Shown piece after piece: positions 10,685-20,941 of a stretch of 64,000 nucleotides of DNA (within the stretch, counting starts at the first letter, position 1; each line of letters opens with the position of its first letter). The notes under the pieces were generated by a model. That model was not told the origin of the DNA. It saw only the letters and a program-made list of their open reading frames with translations, and searched no databases. Both the position numbers and the translations under genes were made by a program. This DNA comes from Plasmodiophora brassicae (taxonomy: Eukaryota; Endomyxa; Phytomyxea; Plasmodiophorida; Plasmodiophoridae): the NCBI GenBank assembly GCA_039704465.1, contig JASFAU010000009.1, positions 372,001-436,000 of the forward strand. The letters run 5' to 3'.

Positions 10685-12259
10685 ATGAGGGGCGAGGTGC
10701 CACGCGCGTCAGTGACACGCTTCCTGTGCTGCTGCATAACGATGCGCGTCGCGTTCGGCACCGTGACCTTTCACTCGGGCGTGCTCGACGGCGTGACGCT
10801 ATACTCGCCATCGGTCACCTCGTTTATCGGCCCCCAACCCGGCGACAGTGACGATCCGATCACCGGCGCCGTCGTCGTCTATAACGACGATCTGTGCGAT
10901 CCGAATGGGGCAGCGTCGACGACGATGGTATCGGGCCTGATTGTCCTGGCGAGCACCGACGCGGTGACGTCCGCGTCCTGCTCCCAGGAGACCATCTACT
11001 TGAACATGGTGTCGCGAGGCGCCGCCGGCATCCTCTGTAGGTCGAATCCGATGACGTTGATGTGCGGCCGGCTGCCCCTGATGTGTGTACCACGCGTCTC
11101 AGTACCGGGCATGCTGGCAGTTCCAGGCATGCTGATGTTCTACCAGGACGGCAGCCGAGGGGCGCGAACCCGCTTCTCCCACACGATGTGCCTGCGGATC
11201 CAGCCCACCGAGGTCGAGTACCACGCGGCGCTTGCAATGGCGCCACATTTGAATGCCACGATTTTCCCTGACCCGAACGTATGGGGCACCATGTATGCCT
11301 CACTGCCCTATCAGATCTTTGTCCGGATCCTGCCAGGGCTGACCCTGATCGTCTCCGGCCTGCTCGCCATGGCGTTCCTCGTGCAGCACACTGCGATTAT
11401 GAACGATCGGTACAACGAGGCCGTCGTCGCCAGCCGTCGCACCGGTCGTCGCCGTCTGCAATTCTTCCTCAGCATTGTCGACCTGCCGTACGCCGCTCTT
11501 GTCCTCGAAACGATCACGGCGACGCTGGCCGGTGCGTTCCTGATCGTCAGTGGGTACTCGAGCAACGCGACCCTGCCAGCCAGCGTCGTGGGGTTCTTTA
11601 CGACGCTCCTGACCGGATGGGGTATGGATTGCTCGTTGGTATCCGCAAGGCTTTGGGCGAAGAAGCTCGCCGATATCACACCTGGTCGCCGACCTTCCCT
11701 GATAACCCGCATCGTCGAGGGCGACTTCTGGATCGCCTCGGTATTCCTGTACCTTGTGCCAGTCGTGTTCGACACATTGTTCAGCGTCTGTCTGGCGACC
11801 AACATCCACTCCCCCGGGATACTCGCCTCTGGACCTTCTATAACGATCCTGCTCCAGCTCATCATCAGCTCGAACGTGATTGTTGGCGTGGTTCGCTACT
11901 ATCGAACGGTCAGTGGGATCCACCACAACGTCCGCAATGCGGTCGAGCGTGACGCCTCTGTGGATCGCCTGATGATACGGCTGAGCCGGTGCGCGCTGGG
12001 GTTGGCAATATCGATGCTGCTTAGTTGTTCCGGTTCGCTCATGCTGGGTGCGGCGCCCCGGTACGCGTACACCCCGAACGGGTACTTCGTGGCGGCCACC
12101 TTGTTCTGCACAGGACGGGCTCTGGACAGCGCCTTCCGTGTCCTCATGTTCCAACCCAGGCGACGCGATATCCACTTGCAGGGCCGGGGCACTCAGCCAC
12201 CTCCAACTTTGGTCGCGTCAGCTAAGAAGAAGACAACGGTCTTCGATCAACAGCAATAA
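10685..12259 (+). CDS. PA-like/seven-helix membrane protein, paralogue C
   Basis: Exons 10685-11036 and 11103-12259 (502 residues), with a 66-nt intron (GTAGGT to CAG) at the family position. The intron is open and a multiple of three, so the raw frame reads through. I chose the Met at 10685 because a hydrophobic signal (SVTRFLCCCITMRVAFG) follows and aligns with the starts of A and B; the frame is open further upstream to 10496. It keeps FHSGVLDG, FIGPQPGD, SCSQETIYLNMVSRGAAGI, NATIFPDPNVWG and all seven helices, with a basic C-terminal tail (ASAKKKT). It is divergent from B, with the decayed copy between them. Confidence 0.84.
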   Translation: MRGEVPRASVTRFLCCCITMRVAFGTVTFHSGVLDGVTLYSPSVTSFIGPQPGDSDDPITGAVVVYNDDLCDPNGAASTTMVSGLIVLASTDAVTSASCSQETIYLNMVSRGAAGILCRSNPMTLMCGRLPLMCVPRVSVPGMLAVPGMLMFYQDGSRGARTRFSHTMCLRIQPTEVEYHAALAMAPHLNATIFPDPNVWGTMYASLPYQIFVRILPGLTLIVSGLLAMAFLVQHTAIMNDRYNEAVVASRRTGRRRLQFFLSIVDLPYAALVLETITATLAGAFLIVSGYSSNATLPASVVGFFTTLLTGWGMDCSLVSARLWAKKLADITPGRRPSLITRIVEGDFWIASVFLYLVPVVFDTLFSVCLATNIHSPGILASGPSITILLQLIISSNVIVGVVRYYRTVSGIHHNVRNAVERDASVDRLMIRLSRCALGLAISMLLSCSGSLMLGAAPRYAYTPNGYFVAATLFCTGRALDSAFRVLMFQPRRRDIHLQGRGTQPPPTLVASAKKKTTVFDQQQ

Positions 12260-12318
12260 ACAGTCCGCCATAAGATATGTTCCCACGTGTACGGTTCGAC
12301 CGGCAAACAGTACTGTGA

Positions 12319-13905
12319 ATGGCTTGTTCGATGGCGTGGAGACAGGCACTGCCGGTGCTCGCGCCCCTGCTGTGCTGGTCGGCATTGCATGCGGTGCTCG
12401 GATCCGTCACGTTCCATTCCGGAGGGCTCAACAGCACCGTCCTGTACTCGCCATCGGCCACCATGTTCATTGGACCTCAACCGGGCGACAATGCCGGTCC
12501 GATCACCCGTCCTGTCGACGTCTACCATGGCGACCTGTGCGACTTTGACACACCGGCAGTGACGTCGCTAGCGGACCGGATCGTCCTGGCCGACGTGCAG
12601 AGGCTCGTCTCGGCGTCCTGCTCCTACGAGACAATATTCTACAACCTGCAATCACGAGGTGCCGCTGGCATTCTCTGTAAGGCCGAGAAGGACGATGGCG
12701 CAGCCAACGTGTGTTGTTGCTGATGGTTGGTGTCAGTGCCTAGGAGGTTGGGGGTACCCGGCATATTCATGTTCCATCACGATGGATCCAGAGGGGCACT
12801 AGCCCGATCGTCAAAGACCATGTTCCTGGAGATCCACCCGACGTTGGACGAATACCAGGCCATGGCCGATCTGGCACCGAACCTCAACGCCACCATGTTT
12901 TCCGACACGAATGTGTGGGGCCCCATGTACTCCTCGTGGCGTTACCAGGTCTTCGTCCGGATCCTGCCGAGCGCGATCCTGATCGGTTCCGGACTGCTGG
13001 CCATGATGTTCGTTGTACAGCATTCGGCCATCATGCACGAACGCTTCGTTGAAACAGTGCCTGCCAAACATCGTACTTGTCGTCGCTGCCTGCGCTTCTT
13101 TATCAACACGGCCGACCTGCCATACGTCGCTCTGCACATCGAAATGGTCACGGCGACGCTGGCCGGTGTTATCCTGGCCGTCGGCGGCCTGTGGGGCGAC
13201 GACACGCTACCAGCCAGCGTCACTGGGTTCTTTATCACACTGCTGGGCGGATGGAGTATGGACTGTTCACTAGTGTCCGCCAGGCTGTGGGCCAAGAAGC
13301 TGGGCGACATTATGCCCGGCCGCCAACCTTCCCTGTTCGACCGGATCATCCAGGGCGATTATCCGGCCATATCGGTAATGCTCTACCTTGTCCCAGTCGT
13401 CTTCGACACGGCGTTCAGCACCTGCCTCGCGATGAACATCCAGTCCCCACTTATACTGTTGGGAGGAGCAGCCATCTCTATCCAGTTGCAGGTCGCCGTC
13501 AGCATGAACGTCATTGTCGGCGTGGTCCGGTTCTATCGCACTGTGAACGTGCTGCATCGAACGGTTGGTAACGCGGTACACCAAGGTCATGCGTCGGTGG
13601 ACATGCTGATGAAACGCCTGAGTCGCTGTGCTCTGGGCCTGGCTCTCTCTATGATAATGGCCGGTGCTGGGACAGTCATCCTCGCTCTACTACCAGGGTT
13701 CGCGTACACTCCTGAGGGGTACCTCCTCGCTGCTGCCTTGTATTGTAATGGGCGGGCCTTGGACACCGCCTTCCGCGTCCTCATGTTCCAACCCAGACAG
13801 GCTGATGCGCCTACTGCGGTCAACGAACCGCCCGGCGCCACTGCCCCGCCAATCATTTTCGTCGCATTTGCGAAGAGGACAGCAGCGATATCGGGCCCGG
13901 ACTGA
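12319..13905 (+). CDS. PA-like/seven-helix membrane protein, paralogue D
   Basis: Exons 12319-12676 and 12737-13905 (508 residues). The intron (60 nt, GTAAGG to GTCAG) contains an in-frame TGA, so the unspliced sequence looks like a gene split by a stop codon; the conserved intron in A-C shows it is intact. It has a signal peptide, FHSGGLNS, FIGPQPGD, SCSYETIFYNLQSRGAAGI, the NATMFSDTNVWG stretch and seven helices. It lies 59 bp downstream of C in the same orientation, too close for a large separate promoter. Confidence 0.84.
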
Positions 13906-14103
13906 CGGGCAAATACACAACCGACGTGATTAGAAACTGGGCAACAACTACCTACTTATCCGGAAGTAAAGGGCATGATCTGCCTATAGAATCTGCGGTG
14001 TTACTAACTCGGTGAGTCCTTAAGGCCTACGCGACCTCTGTTTCGCCGATGGGCCTTTGTTTCTTGGGCAAGCTCTCACGTCTAACCCAGCCGAATATAT
14101 ATT

Positions 14104-14664
14104 ATGTCTGGTGGGTCGTGTCAAGCTATATATGACCTGGGATCACACGTGATGGAGTCGATGGCAGCCTTGAGCCCGGATGACAGAGCCATGGTCGTAT
14201 CTTTAGTGCAGCTGTTTGCAGGCGCAGTTGATGGACTTGCGAACGTTGTTGCTGAGCGCGATAGCATGAGCAAGGCCTTGGTTCGCAAACTACCCCCTGT
14301 CACCATACAGGAGTTGTTGAAGGTTCGTGGTTCTGCGTTCGGAGCTGCCATGACCCAGTTAAAGCCGCGGCTACTTCGAAATGGTAAAACAGAGGCCGAC
14401 ATCCAGCAAATCGAAACCGAGTTTGGCGAGCTTCGCGCTGCATACCGGCAGGAACCTCGTACCAAGGCGGCCATCGACGACCTACACACGTTAACCTCGT
14501 TTGAGGAGCCTTGGAAGATTCTCGACCGGCGCTTCTACGTCCTGCAGGCCAGTTCTGCGTAGCTACTGACGTCATCGCAAACACTGCCCGCGTTGAAGCT
14601 GACTTCTCGACAATTAATCGTGAGAAAGGCGATGGTGGCAAGCGAGAAATCGGAGAGTGATGGC
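14104..14664 (+). mobile_element. hAT-like transposase, C-terminal remnant
   Basis: An open frame of 152 codons (14104-14562) ends the element part RGSAFGAAMTQLKPRLL ... DDLHTLTSFEEPWKILDRRF. After a frame break it continues as VIANTARVEADFSTINREK up to a stop. The second piece matches the C-terminal dimerisation region of hAT-like transposases of the kind common in oomycetes and other protists (the NTARVEADFS motif). The zinc finger and most of the catalytic domain are missing on this side. The 152-codon frame is therefore better read as transposon remnant than as a host gene, though its N-terminal 60 residues are unrecognised. Confidence 0.6.
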
Positions 14665-14742
14665 TTGCCACCATCGCCTTTCTCACGATTAATTGTCGAG
14701 AAGTTAGCCTCACCGCGGGCAGTGTTTGCGACGACAGTAGCT
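14572..14742. repeat. Near-perfect palindrome with about 77-bp arms and a short loop
   Basis: The left arm runs from about 14572 (tcatcgcaaacactgcccgc) to 14649. After a loop of about 18 bases the complementary arm runs from about 14669 to 14742, with few mismatches apart from a small insertion near 14703. Both arms encode the same NTAR...FSTINREK segment of the hAT-like transposase. This is the junction of two transposase tails placed tail to tail. Confidence 0.85.
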
Positions 14743-15621
14743 ACACCACATACAACAGAACACCTGCAGAACGCAGAAGCCTTGAAGATTTGCCGCAACG
14801 ACAACACGGACGATTTGCGCCACGACATCGTTACTACTAGTCGACATGAGGAACGAAAGCTTGAACAGCGGCAGAGCACGTTCGCGCGGCAACGCGCGCA
14901 ACGTCCTCGTTGTTGCGGTCGAAAAGGAGGTCGTCGACGATATCGTCGACTATCGGCGGTGGAACAGGAACGTGGTCGAGCCTTCAGCTGCATAATAAGG
15001 GAGAAGGGTGTTCTGCAGGTTTTGACTGTTCTGGAAGTACGCGACAGCTTGTCGTCATTGGAGAGCAAGCGGTACGCTTCCAATTCCTAGGCGTGTTGTG
15101 TTTTGACGAGCTGCTCGTAATATTGCGTTTTGAACTTATCGAAGTACTTGACGTTCCCCGTCTTCTTTCGCTTCGCGCCAACCTTCTCCTCGCGCCCACA
15201 GAAGGCGAAGGACTGGCATCGTTCAGAGGCGCACATCTGGTGAGTCACAGGATCTCGGCCGATAATCGTGAGACCGTATTCGACGATGTGCATCTTGTTG
15301 AAGCTTGCCAATGGATCGCTGGCGGGCATGATGGTCAGGAACTGCCAGGAGTTCCGGACGATCCGAAAACTATTTGGAGAGGGCTGTGTTGCCGCGAGCG
15401 ATCTGTTCACGCGTTAGCTGATCATGTCCGCGTCCGAATATCGAACGCGAGTACATCTTTTCCACCGACGAAATTTCATCGAAGCTGTGATCCGCAATGA
15501 AGCTGATTTGCTTGTTATTGAGGACAACCTTATAACGGAGCGAGACTCTGACAGCAGTGCATACCCGAGAAGGTTCCGATAGATCGGGCACCTTATATGC
15601 GGGCTTCGCTGAAGAGATCAT
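14640..15621 (-). mobile_element. hAT-like transposon remnant with BED/TTF-type zinc finger piece
   Basis: On the minus strand, 15410-15087 reads a zinc-finger-like segment: RDPVTHQMCASERC, FCGREEKVGAKRK, NVKYF and QH. That is the N-terminal finger style of hAT-like transposases with REEKVG and NVKYF motifs. Further on, up to about 14640, NTARGEANFSTINREK and PSLSDFSLATI give the C-terminal dimerisation motif. The catalytic middle is missing, and frames change between the pieces, so this is a deletion derivative and not an active element. Stops rule out a single protein. Confidence 0.65.
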
Positions 15622-16061
15622 CGGTGACGGCTTGCCAGTACTGGTGAACCACGTACCTGGTGGAATCGGTCACCAGCGTCATCAGCCAACATTCGGGGTG
15701 GCACTTACACCGCCTCGTTCCAGCATAATGCGGACGACCATGAAAACGCAGAACAGGATAGGTGTCATCCGTTTCGCGGGGCATGCCGTACGTGACTAAC
15801 AGGGTTGCGTACGGCATGCCCGGGACAGGGTGGCTGGCGAGTCATCATTACCGACGTGCGCTCGGCACGACGCGTTGCAGTATGCCACGGCCCACGAGGA
15901 GCTGCGCAGTCCGATGCGGAGCAGGCCAAGCCCCGCCGCCCCCCCGGCGCTCTGCGGCATCCCGAGGTCCGCGGCGCGATCAAATTGTTTGAACCGTCGC
16001 AGTGCCATTATCATTGACTAGAGAACCAGCGTGAAGACGACATTCCATCCCTACCGCCGAA

Positions 16062-17359
16062 ATGTCCAACGGCAATCGTGGTCGTCGAATAATTGGCTCG
16101 TGGTCGGGTCTTCTTCTGACGGTCGTCCTGGCCGTTGCCATCACCGATGCCGCCACGCTCATATCCGAAGAGGGTGCTGAATTCGTAATCGACAACGTTA
16201 CACCTCTCGCTCAACATTCTCGAACGATACAGCGTATGATTGAAGATGTCCGCAACGTCGGCATCGTCCCACTGCCGATCATCGGTAGCCATTTACGCCT
16301 GATCGTCGAATTTGTCACTAGCCATTTTCCGTTGGAAAACTACCAGGTGTGTCAGCGTATCCTGTTGTTAACCTCGATACCCTCTCATGACTACCCTAAC
16401 AGGTTGAAAGCGCAGCCAGTTGGGTCTCTCAGAAGTTCAACCAAACGGGACGCGATGACGGTACTGTGGACCAGTTTGTACAAGCCCTTGACTACCTGCA
16501 GATGCGTTCGTTGCCGGTCGCAATGGGATGGATGCTGCGACAAAACCCCGACTGGTTGGGCTGCTCGACAAATCGCCCTGCGTTTCGTGAACGCCCAGAT
16601 GCGTACCACTTAATTGCGGGCCCCATTCGACTTTATCATCTGGCTAAGGAGGACAGGAGCAAGATATGCGAAGCTGAGGATATATGTAACCTTGTCGTTA
16701 GAGGCGGCAACGCCTCGCACATCGGCGCACAGCAATGGAGTAATCGCGGGAACGTCCTGCACAACGCCGCACACGGTGGTGAAGAATTCGTTGTCGAAAT
16801 GCTTCTGCCTCTGTCCGGTTTCAATGCCAACGCTCAAGCCCATGAAGATCAAAGGCAGACGGCACTACATTACGCAGCCCATGGAGGAGACTCTGCCATC
16901 GTACGGTTGCTACTGCAACACCCCGCTGTTGAAGTCAACTCAATGGGCGACGGTAACTGTTACGCTCCTCTGCACCTGGCCAGTACGGTCGACGTCGTCA
17001 GGGAGCTGCTGAAACATCCAGGCATCAACGTTAACATCGCGTCTACCGGCCAGGAGCAGCGGACGCCGCTGATATTGGCTGCCCAACGAGGTCGTGACGA
17101 AATCGTCCAAGAGCTGCTGAAGGCACCCAACATCCGCGTCAATCAACCATCGGGCGATTCGTTCTTGTCGCGCCGGTTGACACCCTTGCACTGGGCCGCC
17201 GATCACCGTCATATCAACGTTGTCCAATTGCTGGTGACTGATCCCCGCACTGAGATCAATCCGCGAGACACATTTGGCTATACTCCACTTACGCTTGCCC
17301 TGTCCCATGGCAGCGGGGCCGTCGCTCGCATGCTGCGTGCCCATGGGGCCATCTTCTGA
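16062..17359 (+). CDS. Secreted SKP1/POZ-like protein with ankyrin repeats, left copy
   Basis: Exons 16062-16346 and 16403-17359 (413 residues, 56-nt intron with ccctaacag at its 3' end). Residues 1-31 form a likely signal peptide (GLLLTVVLAVAITDA). Residues about 32-145 resemble SKP1 in order: TLISEEGAEFVID, PLAQHSRTIQRMIED, VPLPIIGSHL, IVEFVTSH, then VDQFVQALDYLQMRSL, which corresponds to the SKP1 helix around ILAANYLDIKGL. From about residue 210 there are five or six ankyrin repeats (RQTALHYAAHGGDSAIVRLL, RTPLILAAQRGRDEIVQELL, LTPLHWAADHRHINVVQLL). SKP1 binds cullin-1 and F-box proteins in ubiquitin ligases, and ankyrins bind protein partners. Secretion of such a fusion suggests action outside the cell, possibly in a host; that is inference. 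It could instead act in the secretory pathway. Confidence 0.85.
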
Positions 17360-18627
17360 AACACGGTGTGGTCATCAATACAGACGCCGTTGGTACTCTC
17401 AGGGACGTCGTGACCGTTGGCAGGGTTTGTTGAATGGTGATATGTCTCGATTGTCACCTGATCCGTCTATACTCAGGGGACTATGCCGACGTCGTGATTC
17501 GTGAAGGAGACGCACAGACACTGCAGTAGCGTTCGTTCAGACAATAATTTCTACAGAGGGCGTCACGCGTCCGCAACACCGCGGTCCTTCAGTTGGAAAG
17601 TGTCGCGCACGGTTCGGCCGCACCGTTGTCAGTCTGAATGGCACACAACGGCATAGCGACGTTGTTACTGAGCCGCGGGTGCTCTTGACGCGCCATACGG
17701 ACCGGGCCAATGGCCTCGGGCAGTTGCCATTGTCAACCCCATTGACTGACGTGACCGTCGATAGTGGACCTGTGGCACGCAACGTGCTGTACAGGCTTTC
17801 GGCCTCCAACAAGCGTTCGGGCCTTATTAATACGAACCAAGTGAAGAAAATGTACATCACCGTACAGATGATCCATTTACAGGATACAGCAGGACCAATA
17901 CGCGTCTATAACTCTTCGCTGTCTTCCGCTTTTCCAGCGCGGGCGAATACCTCAGTGATCAGCCGGGTGCGCTCGCAAGGCGGCAACGACGAAATGGGAA
18001 AACCAGGCGGGATCGCATCAATGACGATCGTCTCCCTGCAAAGCGTCAGATGACGGTTCCCTTTGTCAGCCTACACGACAGCTAGATCAATCGAGGCGAT
18101 CCAGTATGCATAAATTCGCATACAGCCAGTCGATAGCTGCCTGGTGTCTAGGTGGGCATCAAATCCGTCAGAAACGTCCTAATACCGGCACAAAGCAACG
18201 GGTACCGGCGCTAGGCAGGCGGTCATGGACGCGGCGTCACCTGCGCGCGTGGACACATCGGTCAGCAGACATGACAGCAGGCGACACTCACAGGGCCAAC
18301 ATTTGATAAGAATCGGCAGGGCTTGACTCTTGGCAGTGACCGTTGTTATTTCAGGAGGCGCCCGCTCGCTGATCAACTGCAGTCGCGCTGCAACTGCCCG
18401 CAGAACTTGTCGCATTCGATGCCCGTCGCTGGCAGCGAACGTTGCCAGGTGCTCCTGCGGCGGGCGCGCGCCCGTGTCAGGTACATTGGCAGCGATCGCA
18501 CCTGGTTGCACGAGACGGACCCGCTGGATCCTGATGCGCACGGGGACGTAGACGTCATCGTCGACGCGCAGGTGATACAAACTGTCCAGGGCGACCCGCA
18601 TCCGACCGCTTTTCTCACAACTCCGCA
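17360..18627. other. Stretch without a convincing gene inside the left arm
   Basis: About 1.27 kb downstream of the ankyrin gene. Open frames such as 17679-18053 and 18323-18627 on the plus strand are largely preserved in the right arm, but also overlap open frames on the other strand. None shows family resemblance, a signal peptide or a clear exon chain. The part at 18323-18627 could be an upstream exon of the small gene that follows. Confidence 0.35.
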
Positions 18628-19145
18628 ATGGGCAAGGTGCCCCGCCTGGCGCTGCTGGCTCTCGACACGACCGTCGGCGCCACCGCCGGGGCCGTCATTG
18701 GCGCTGCCGTCCGATTCGCCATCGACTGGGGCGACGGGTGCGACCGCTGGTTTCGACCACCGTTTCAATTGGTCGCCTGCTAACGGGGGGTGACCGCGAC
18801 AGGTTGCAGGTCATGGTGGATGCCGCCAGCATGCATCCTGTAGGGCGAACGGATGCGATCGCCGGGACTGGTGACGACTGATGCGGGTCGTAGATCGTTC
18901 GAGAAAGGCTGGGGGCGCCGTTGCGGGCGTCGATGTTCTGGGAGGGGACGCACGACGACCATGGGGCTTGGGCGACGATACCTGTGTCGGGCAGTCGGCC
19001 GCGCGCGCGAGGAATGATACGCGGGCGCTCAATCAAGATAGATGGCACGTGGCACGTTGTGGAACTGTCCGGACAGGTTCCCGGTGAGCACGCCCTGGTT
19101 GACCTGGCCGATGATGGGTCTGAATACACAGCAAAGTACAAGTGA
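18628..19145 (+). CDS. Small unknown protein, left copy
   Basis: Unrecognised. The Met at 18628 opens a hydrophobic, signal-like segment (PRLALLALDTTVGATAGAVIG), followed by VRFAIDWGDGCDRWFRPPF. Later pieces, VDAASMHPVGRTDAIAG and ASMFWEGTHDD ... EYTAKYK up to the stop at 19145, lie in different frames, which implies two short introns; the first contains ctaac. Comparison with the right-arm copy supports coding: residues such as the WEGTHDD and KIDGTWHVVEL stretches are nearly identical while DNA differs. The second splice junction is tentative and its acceptor is altered in the right copy. The function is unknown. Confidence 0.5.
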
Positions 19146-19283
19146 TGCTCAGAGGAATCCCCAACCCTTGGTCGCCTCCATCGTAGGCATCAAGGTTCTG
19201 CTGGCCTCCGGCCAACGGCTTCATACGACAAGGCGCTGCGTTACTGACGTTCCGTCTTTATCGACATGGCTGAATGCGTAGAT

Positions 19284-19990
19284 TCAAACTCGTCCTGCAT
19301 GCAGGTCGTCCCTGCCGTTGGTCCCTCGTTGGGTTTGCGAATGTTCCCCAACTTGGGCCGTGCTGCTCGCCTGTGCAGTGACCAGGCCTCCGGCTGTGCT
19401 CTCCCAAACCGTTTCAGGGTTGCCTGGAGTGGTTGGCCTGCTTTCGAAGGTGGTGTCCAGGACGTGTCGTAGTGAGCGTATGCTTAGGCCCAGTGCTGGC
19501 GACTGTACGCCCTGACCCACCTGCGAGACCGTTTCGTCTATGCTGGCGCATGGTCCGTTTGGCGGATGTATCGAGAACACGGTCGTTATCGAGATACAGT
19601 TGAGGATCTCAGCGATGGCCGTCATTGCTGCGACGTAGGCCCTTACAGACGACGAGGCCTGCAGGATGCCGGCGGTCGTCGCGGAGAGCAATAGCGAGAT
19701 GACCAGGACCGCGAACCGGAGAATGAACGAGACCCGTTTGATCGAATGTCATTGGGCACCTCAGACAAGGACTCCGACAGCAACATGAGGACCACGCGGC
19801 TGCCGAAGAACAGGAACGCGGTCAGTATGGGAATCATGAAGGCGCAGGCGATGTCGGCGTCTTTGATCCAGAGAGCAACGTTGGCGATCTTCGCCTGTGC
19901 CAGCTCGGATAGGCTGCTGCCAATTGCGATGGCGGTGGCCGTTAGACATGTCATGCCGACCTCGACGAGGCGGATCTCAATGCGTTCCCA
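19284..19990 (-). pseudogene. Truncated, frameshifted copy of the seven-helix gene at 30.8 kb
   Basis: The minus-strand sequence is closely similar to the second half of the gene at 30755-32375 (EIRLVEVGMTCLTA, SSLSELAQAKIANVALW, TVFSIHPPNGPCASID, VWESTAGGLV). One base is missing after NDIRS (about 19740; gatcaaacgg here, gatcgaaacgg in the right copy), which shifts the frame. Six bases are missing near TATAIAIG. Similarity stops near 19980, so the ectodomain and first helices are absent. It cannot encode the full protein. Confidence 0.85.
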
Positions 19991-20189
19991 TGACACCCTA
20001 GGTAGTTGTACAGAGTATACACTGTAGAACCGTGCGCTGATGATGAGGACGAAGAGCGCCGAGCGCATAACGTCGTCTGTCCCAAAGCTTAACACAATGA
20101 TGTGTGCCAGAGCACCGTCTTAATCGGTCTTCATGATGGTTGCCGTGTATTGAACGGAGGTCGTCCACGACGGTCCCGGCGCGTCACGT

Positions 20190-20600
20190 TCACTTCAGAT
20201 TTCCGGACACGAATGCAATAGCCGGGTATGCAATATCCGGTGTCAGGATTTGCATCGTCGAGGCGTCCCGCAGCCGGATACGGTAGCGATTCCGAGCATC
20301 GTTCGGCAGCGATAAATTACGAATAACGAGGACGTCCGACGGCTGGGACGTTGCAGGACGACCAGGTGCAGGGCTGCTGACAAGGCGATACGCTTCAGGT
20401 GCATTCGGGCCCGTGCTGGGTGTATTGACACTCTGCGCTGGTGGCGGCACCACGTCACCTGGGCCGCTCCCGGCACTGGGCGCCAATGGAGGCGGCGACG
20501 ACCCGGCGGCGGTCGCAGGGATGCCCTGCCCGGCAGCCTGCTGCCCATGAACCATCATTGCGAAGCAGACGATGCAGAGCAGCGGCGTTCCACGTGACAT
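20190..20600 (-). CDS. Small secreted proline-rich protein
   Basis: One exon, 136 residues. A typical signal peptide (TPLLCIVCFAMMVHGQQA) is followed by a Pro/Ser/Gly-rich region (residues about 25-75) and a more ordered tail with VIRNLSLPNDARNRYRIRL. I recognise no domain. It starts the spacer between the inverted arms and is transcribed toward the truncated pseudogene. A secreted effector or wall protein are both possible; nothing in the sequence decides. Confidence 0.6.
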   Translation of the reverse strand: MSRGTPLLCIVCFAMMVHGQQAAGQGIPATAAGSSPPPLAPSAGSGPGDVVPPPAQSVNTPSTGPNAPEAYRLVSSPAPGRPATSQPSDVLVIRNLSLPNDARNRYRIRLRDASTMQILTPDIAYPAIAFVSGNLK

Positions 20601-20941
20601 CCTCGAAGCACGGATGCGGAATCGGAGAGTACTGAGAACGTCCGATCACTGAACCCGTGGATGGTGGAGAGAGAGAGCTCTCCTGGAGCAGTGCCCGATT
20701 CATGTTATCCGCGGTCAGTAGGTGTCTTGTCTCTCCCGGGCGCGCCTCTGGAAGCGGGTCAGCGTATTCAGTGTACGACGAGCAAGACCATTATCCAGTT
20801 AAAGGGGCCGAGCACGTGCCGTTGCTGTACGAACAGAACCCACCTTGAAAGCGTCAGTACGCGGTGTCGGATGCTTTCACGCGACCACTCGCCATTGTTC
20901 GTCCTAGCCACCCAGCAACTGCTGGTGTATTGAGCGACGTG
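20601..20941. other. Intergenic stretch
   Basis: About 340 bases between two minus-strand genes. It includes a short run of gagagagagctctc near 20670. No frame with family resemblance was found. Confidence 0.35.

Larger units (their letters stand above)
15897..19980. repeat. Left arm of 4-kb inverted duplication
   Basis: This segment matches the reverse complement of about 31672-35714. The match starts near gaggagctgcgcagtccg on the left and ends at the point where the left seven-helix pseudogene loses its N-terminal part. The order of genes is mirrored: SKP1-like/ankyrin, small unknown gene, seven-helix gene. The copies differ by scattered substitutions and small indels, so the duplication is not brand new. 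Confidence 0.88.

Noticed and set aside
12721..12723. In-frame TGA splitting the fourth seven-helix gene into two ORFs
   Set aside because: It lies inside a GT-AG intron at the position conserved in all four paralogues, so the gene is intact after splicing.
14104..14562. 152-codon frame as a host gene
   Set aside because: Its second half and the following sequence match hAT-like transposase C-termini, so it is treated as a transposon remnant.
18179..18628. 149-codon minus-strand frame in the left arm
   Set aside because: A plus-strand frame overlaps it and both are conserved in the right arm; neither has decisive support, so it is described as an unresolved stretch.
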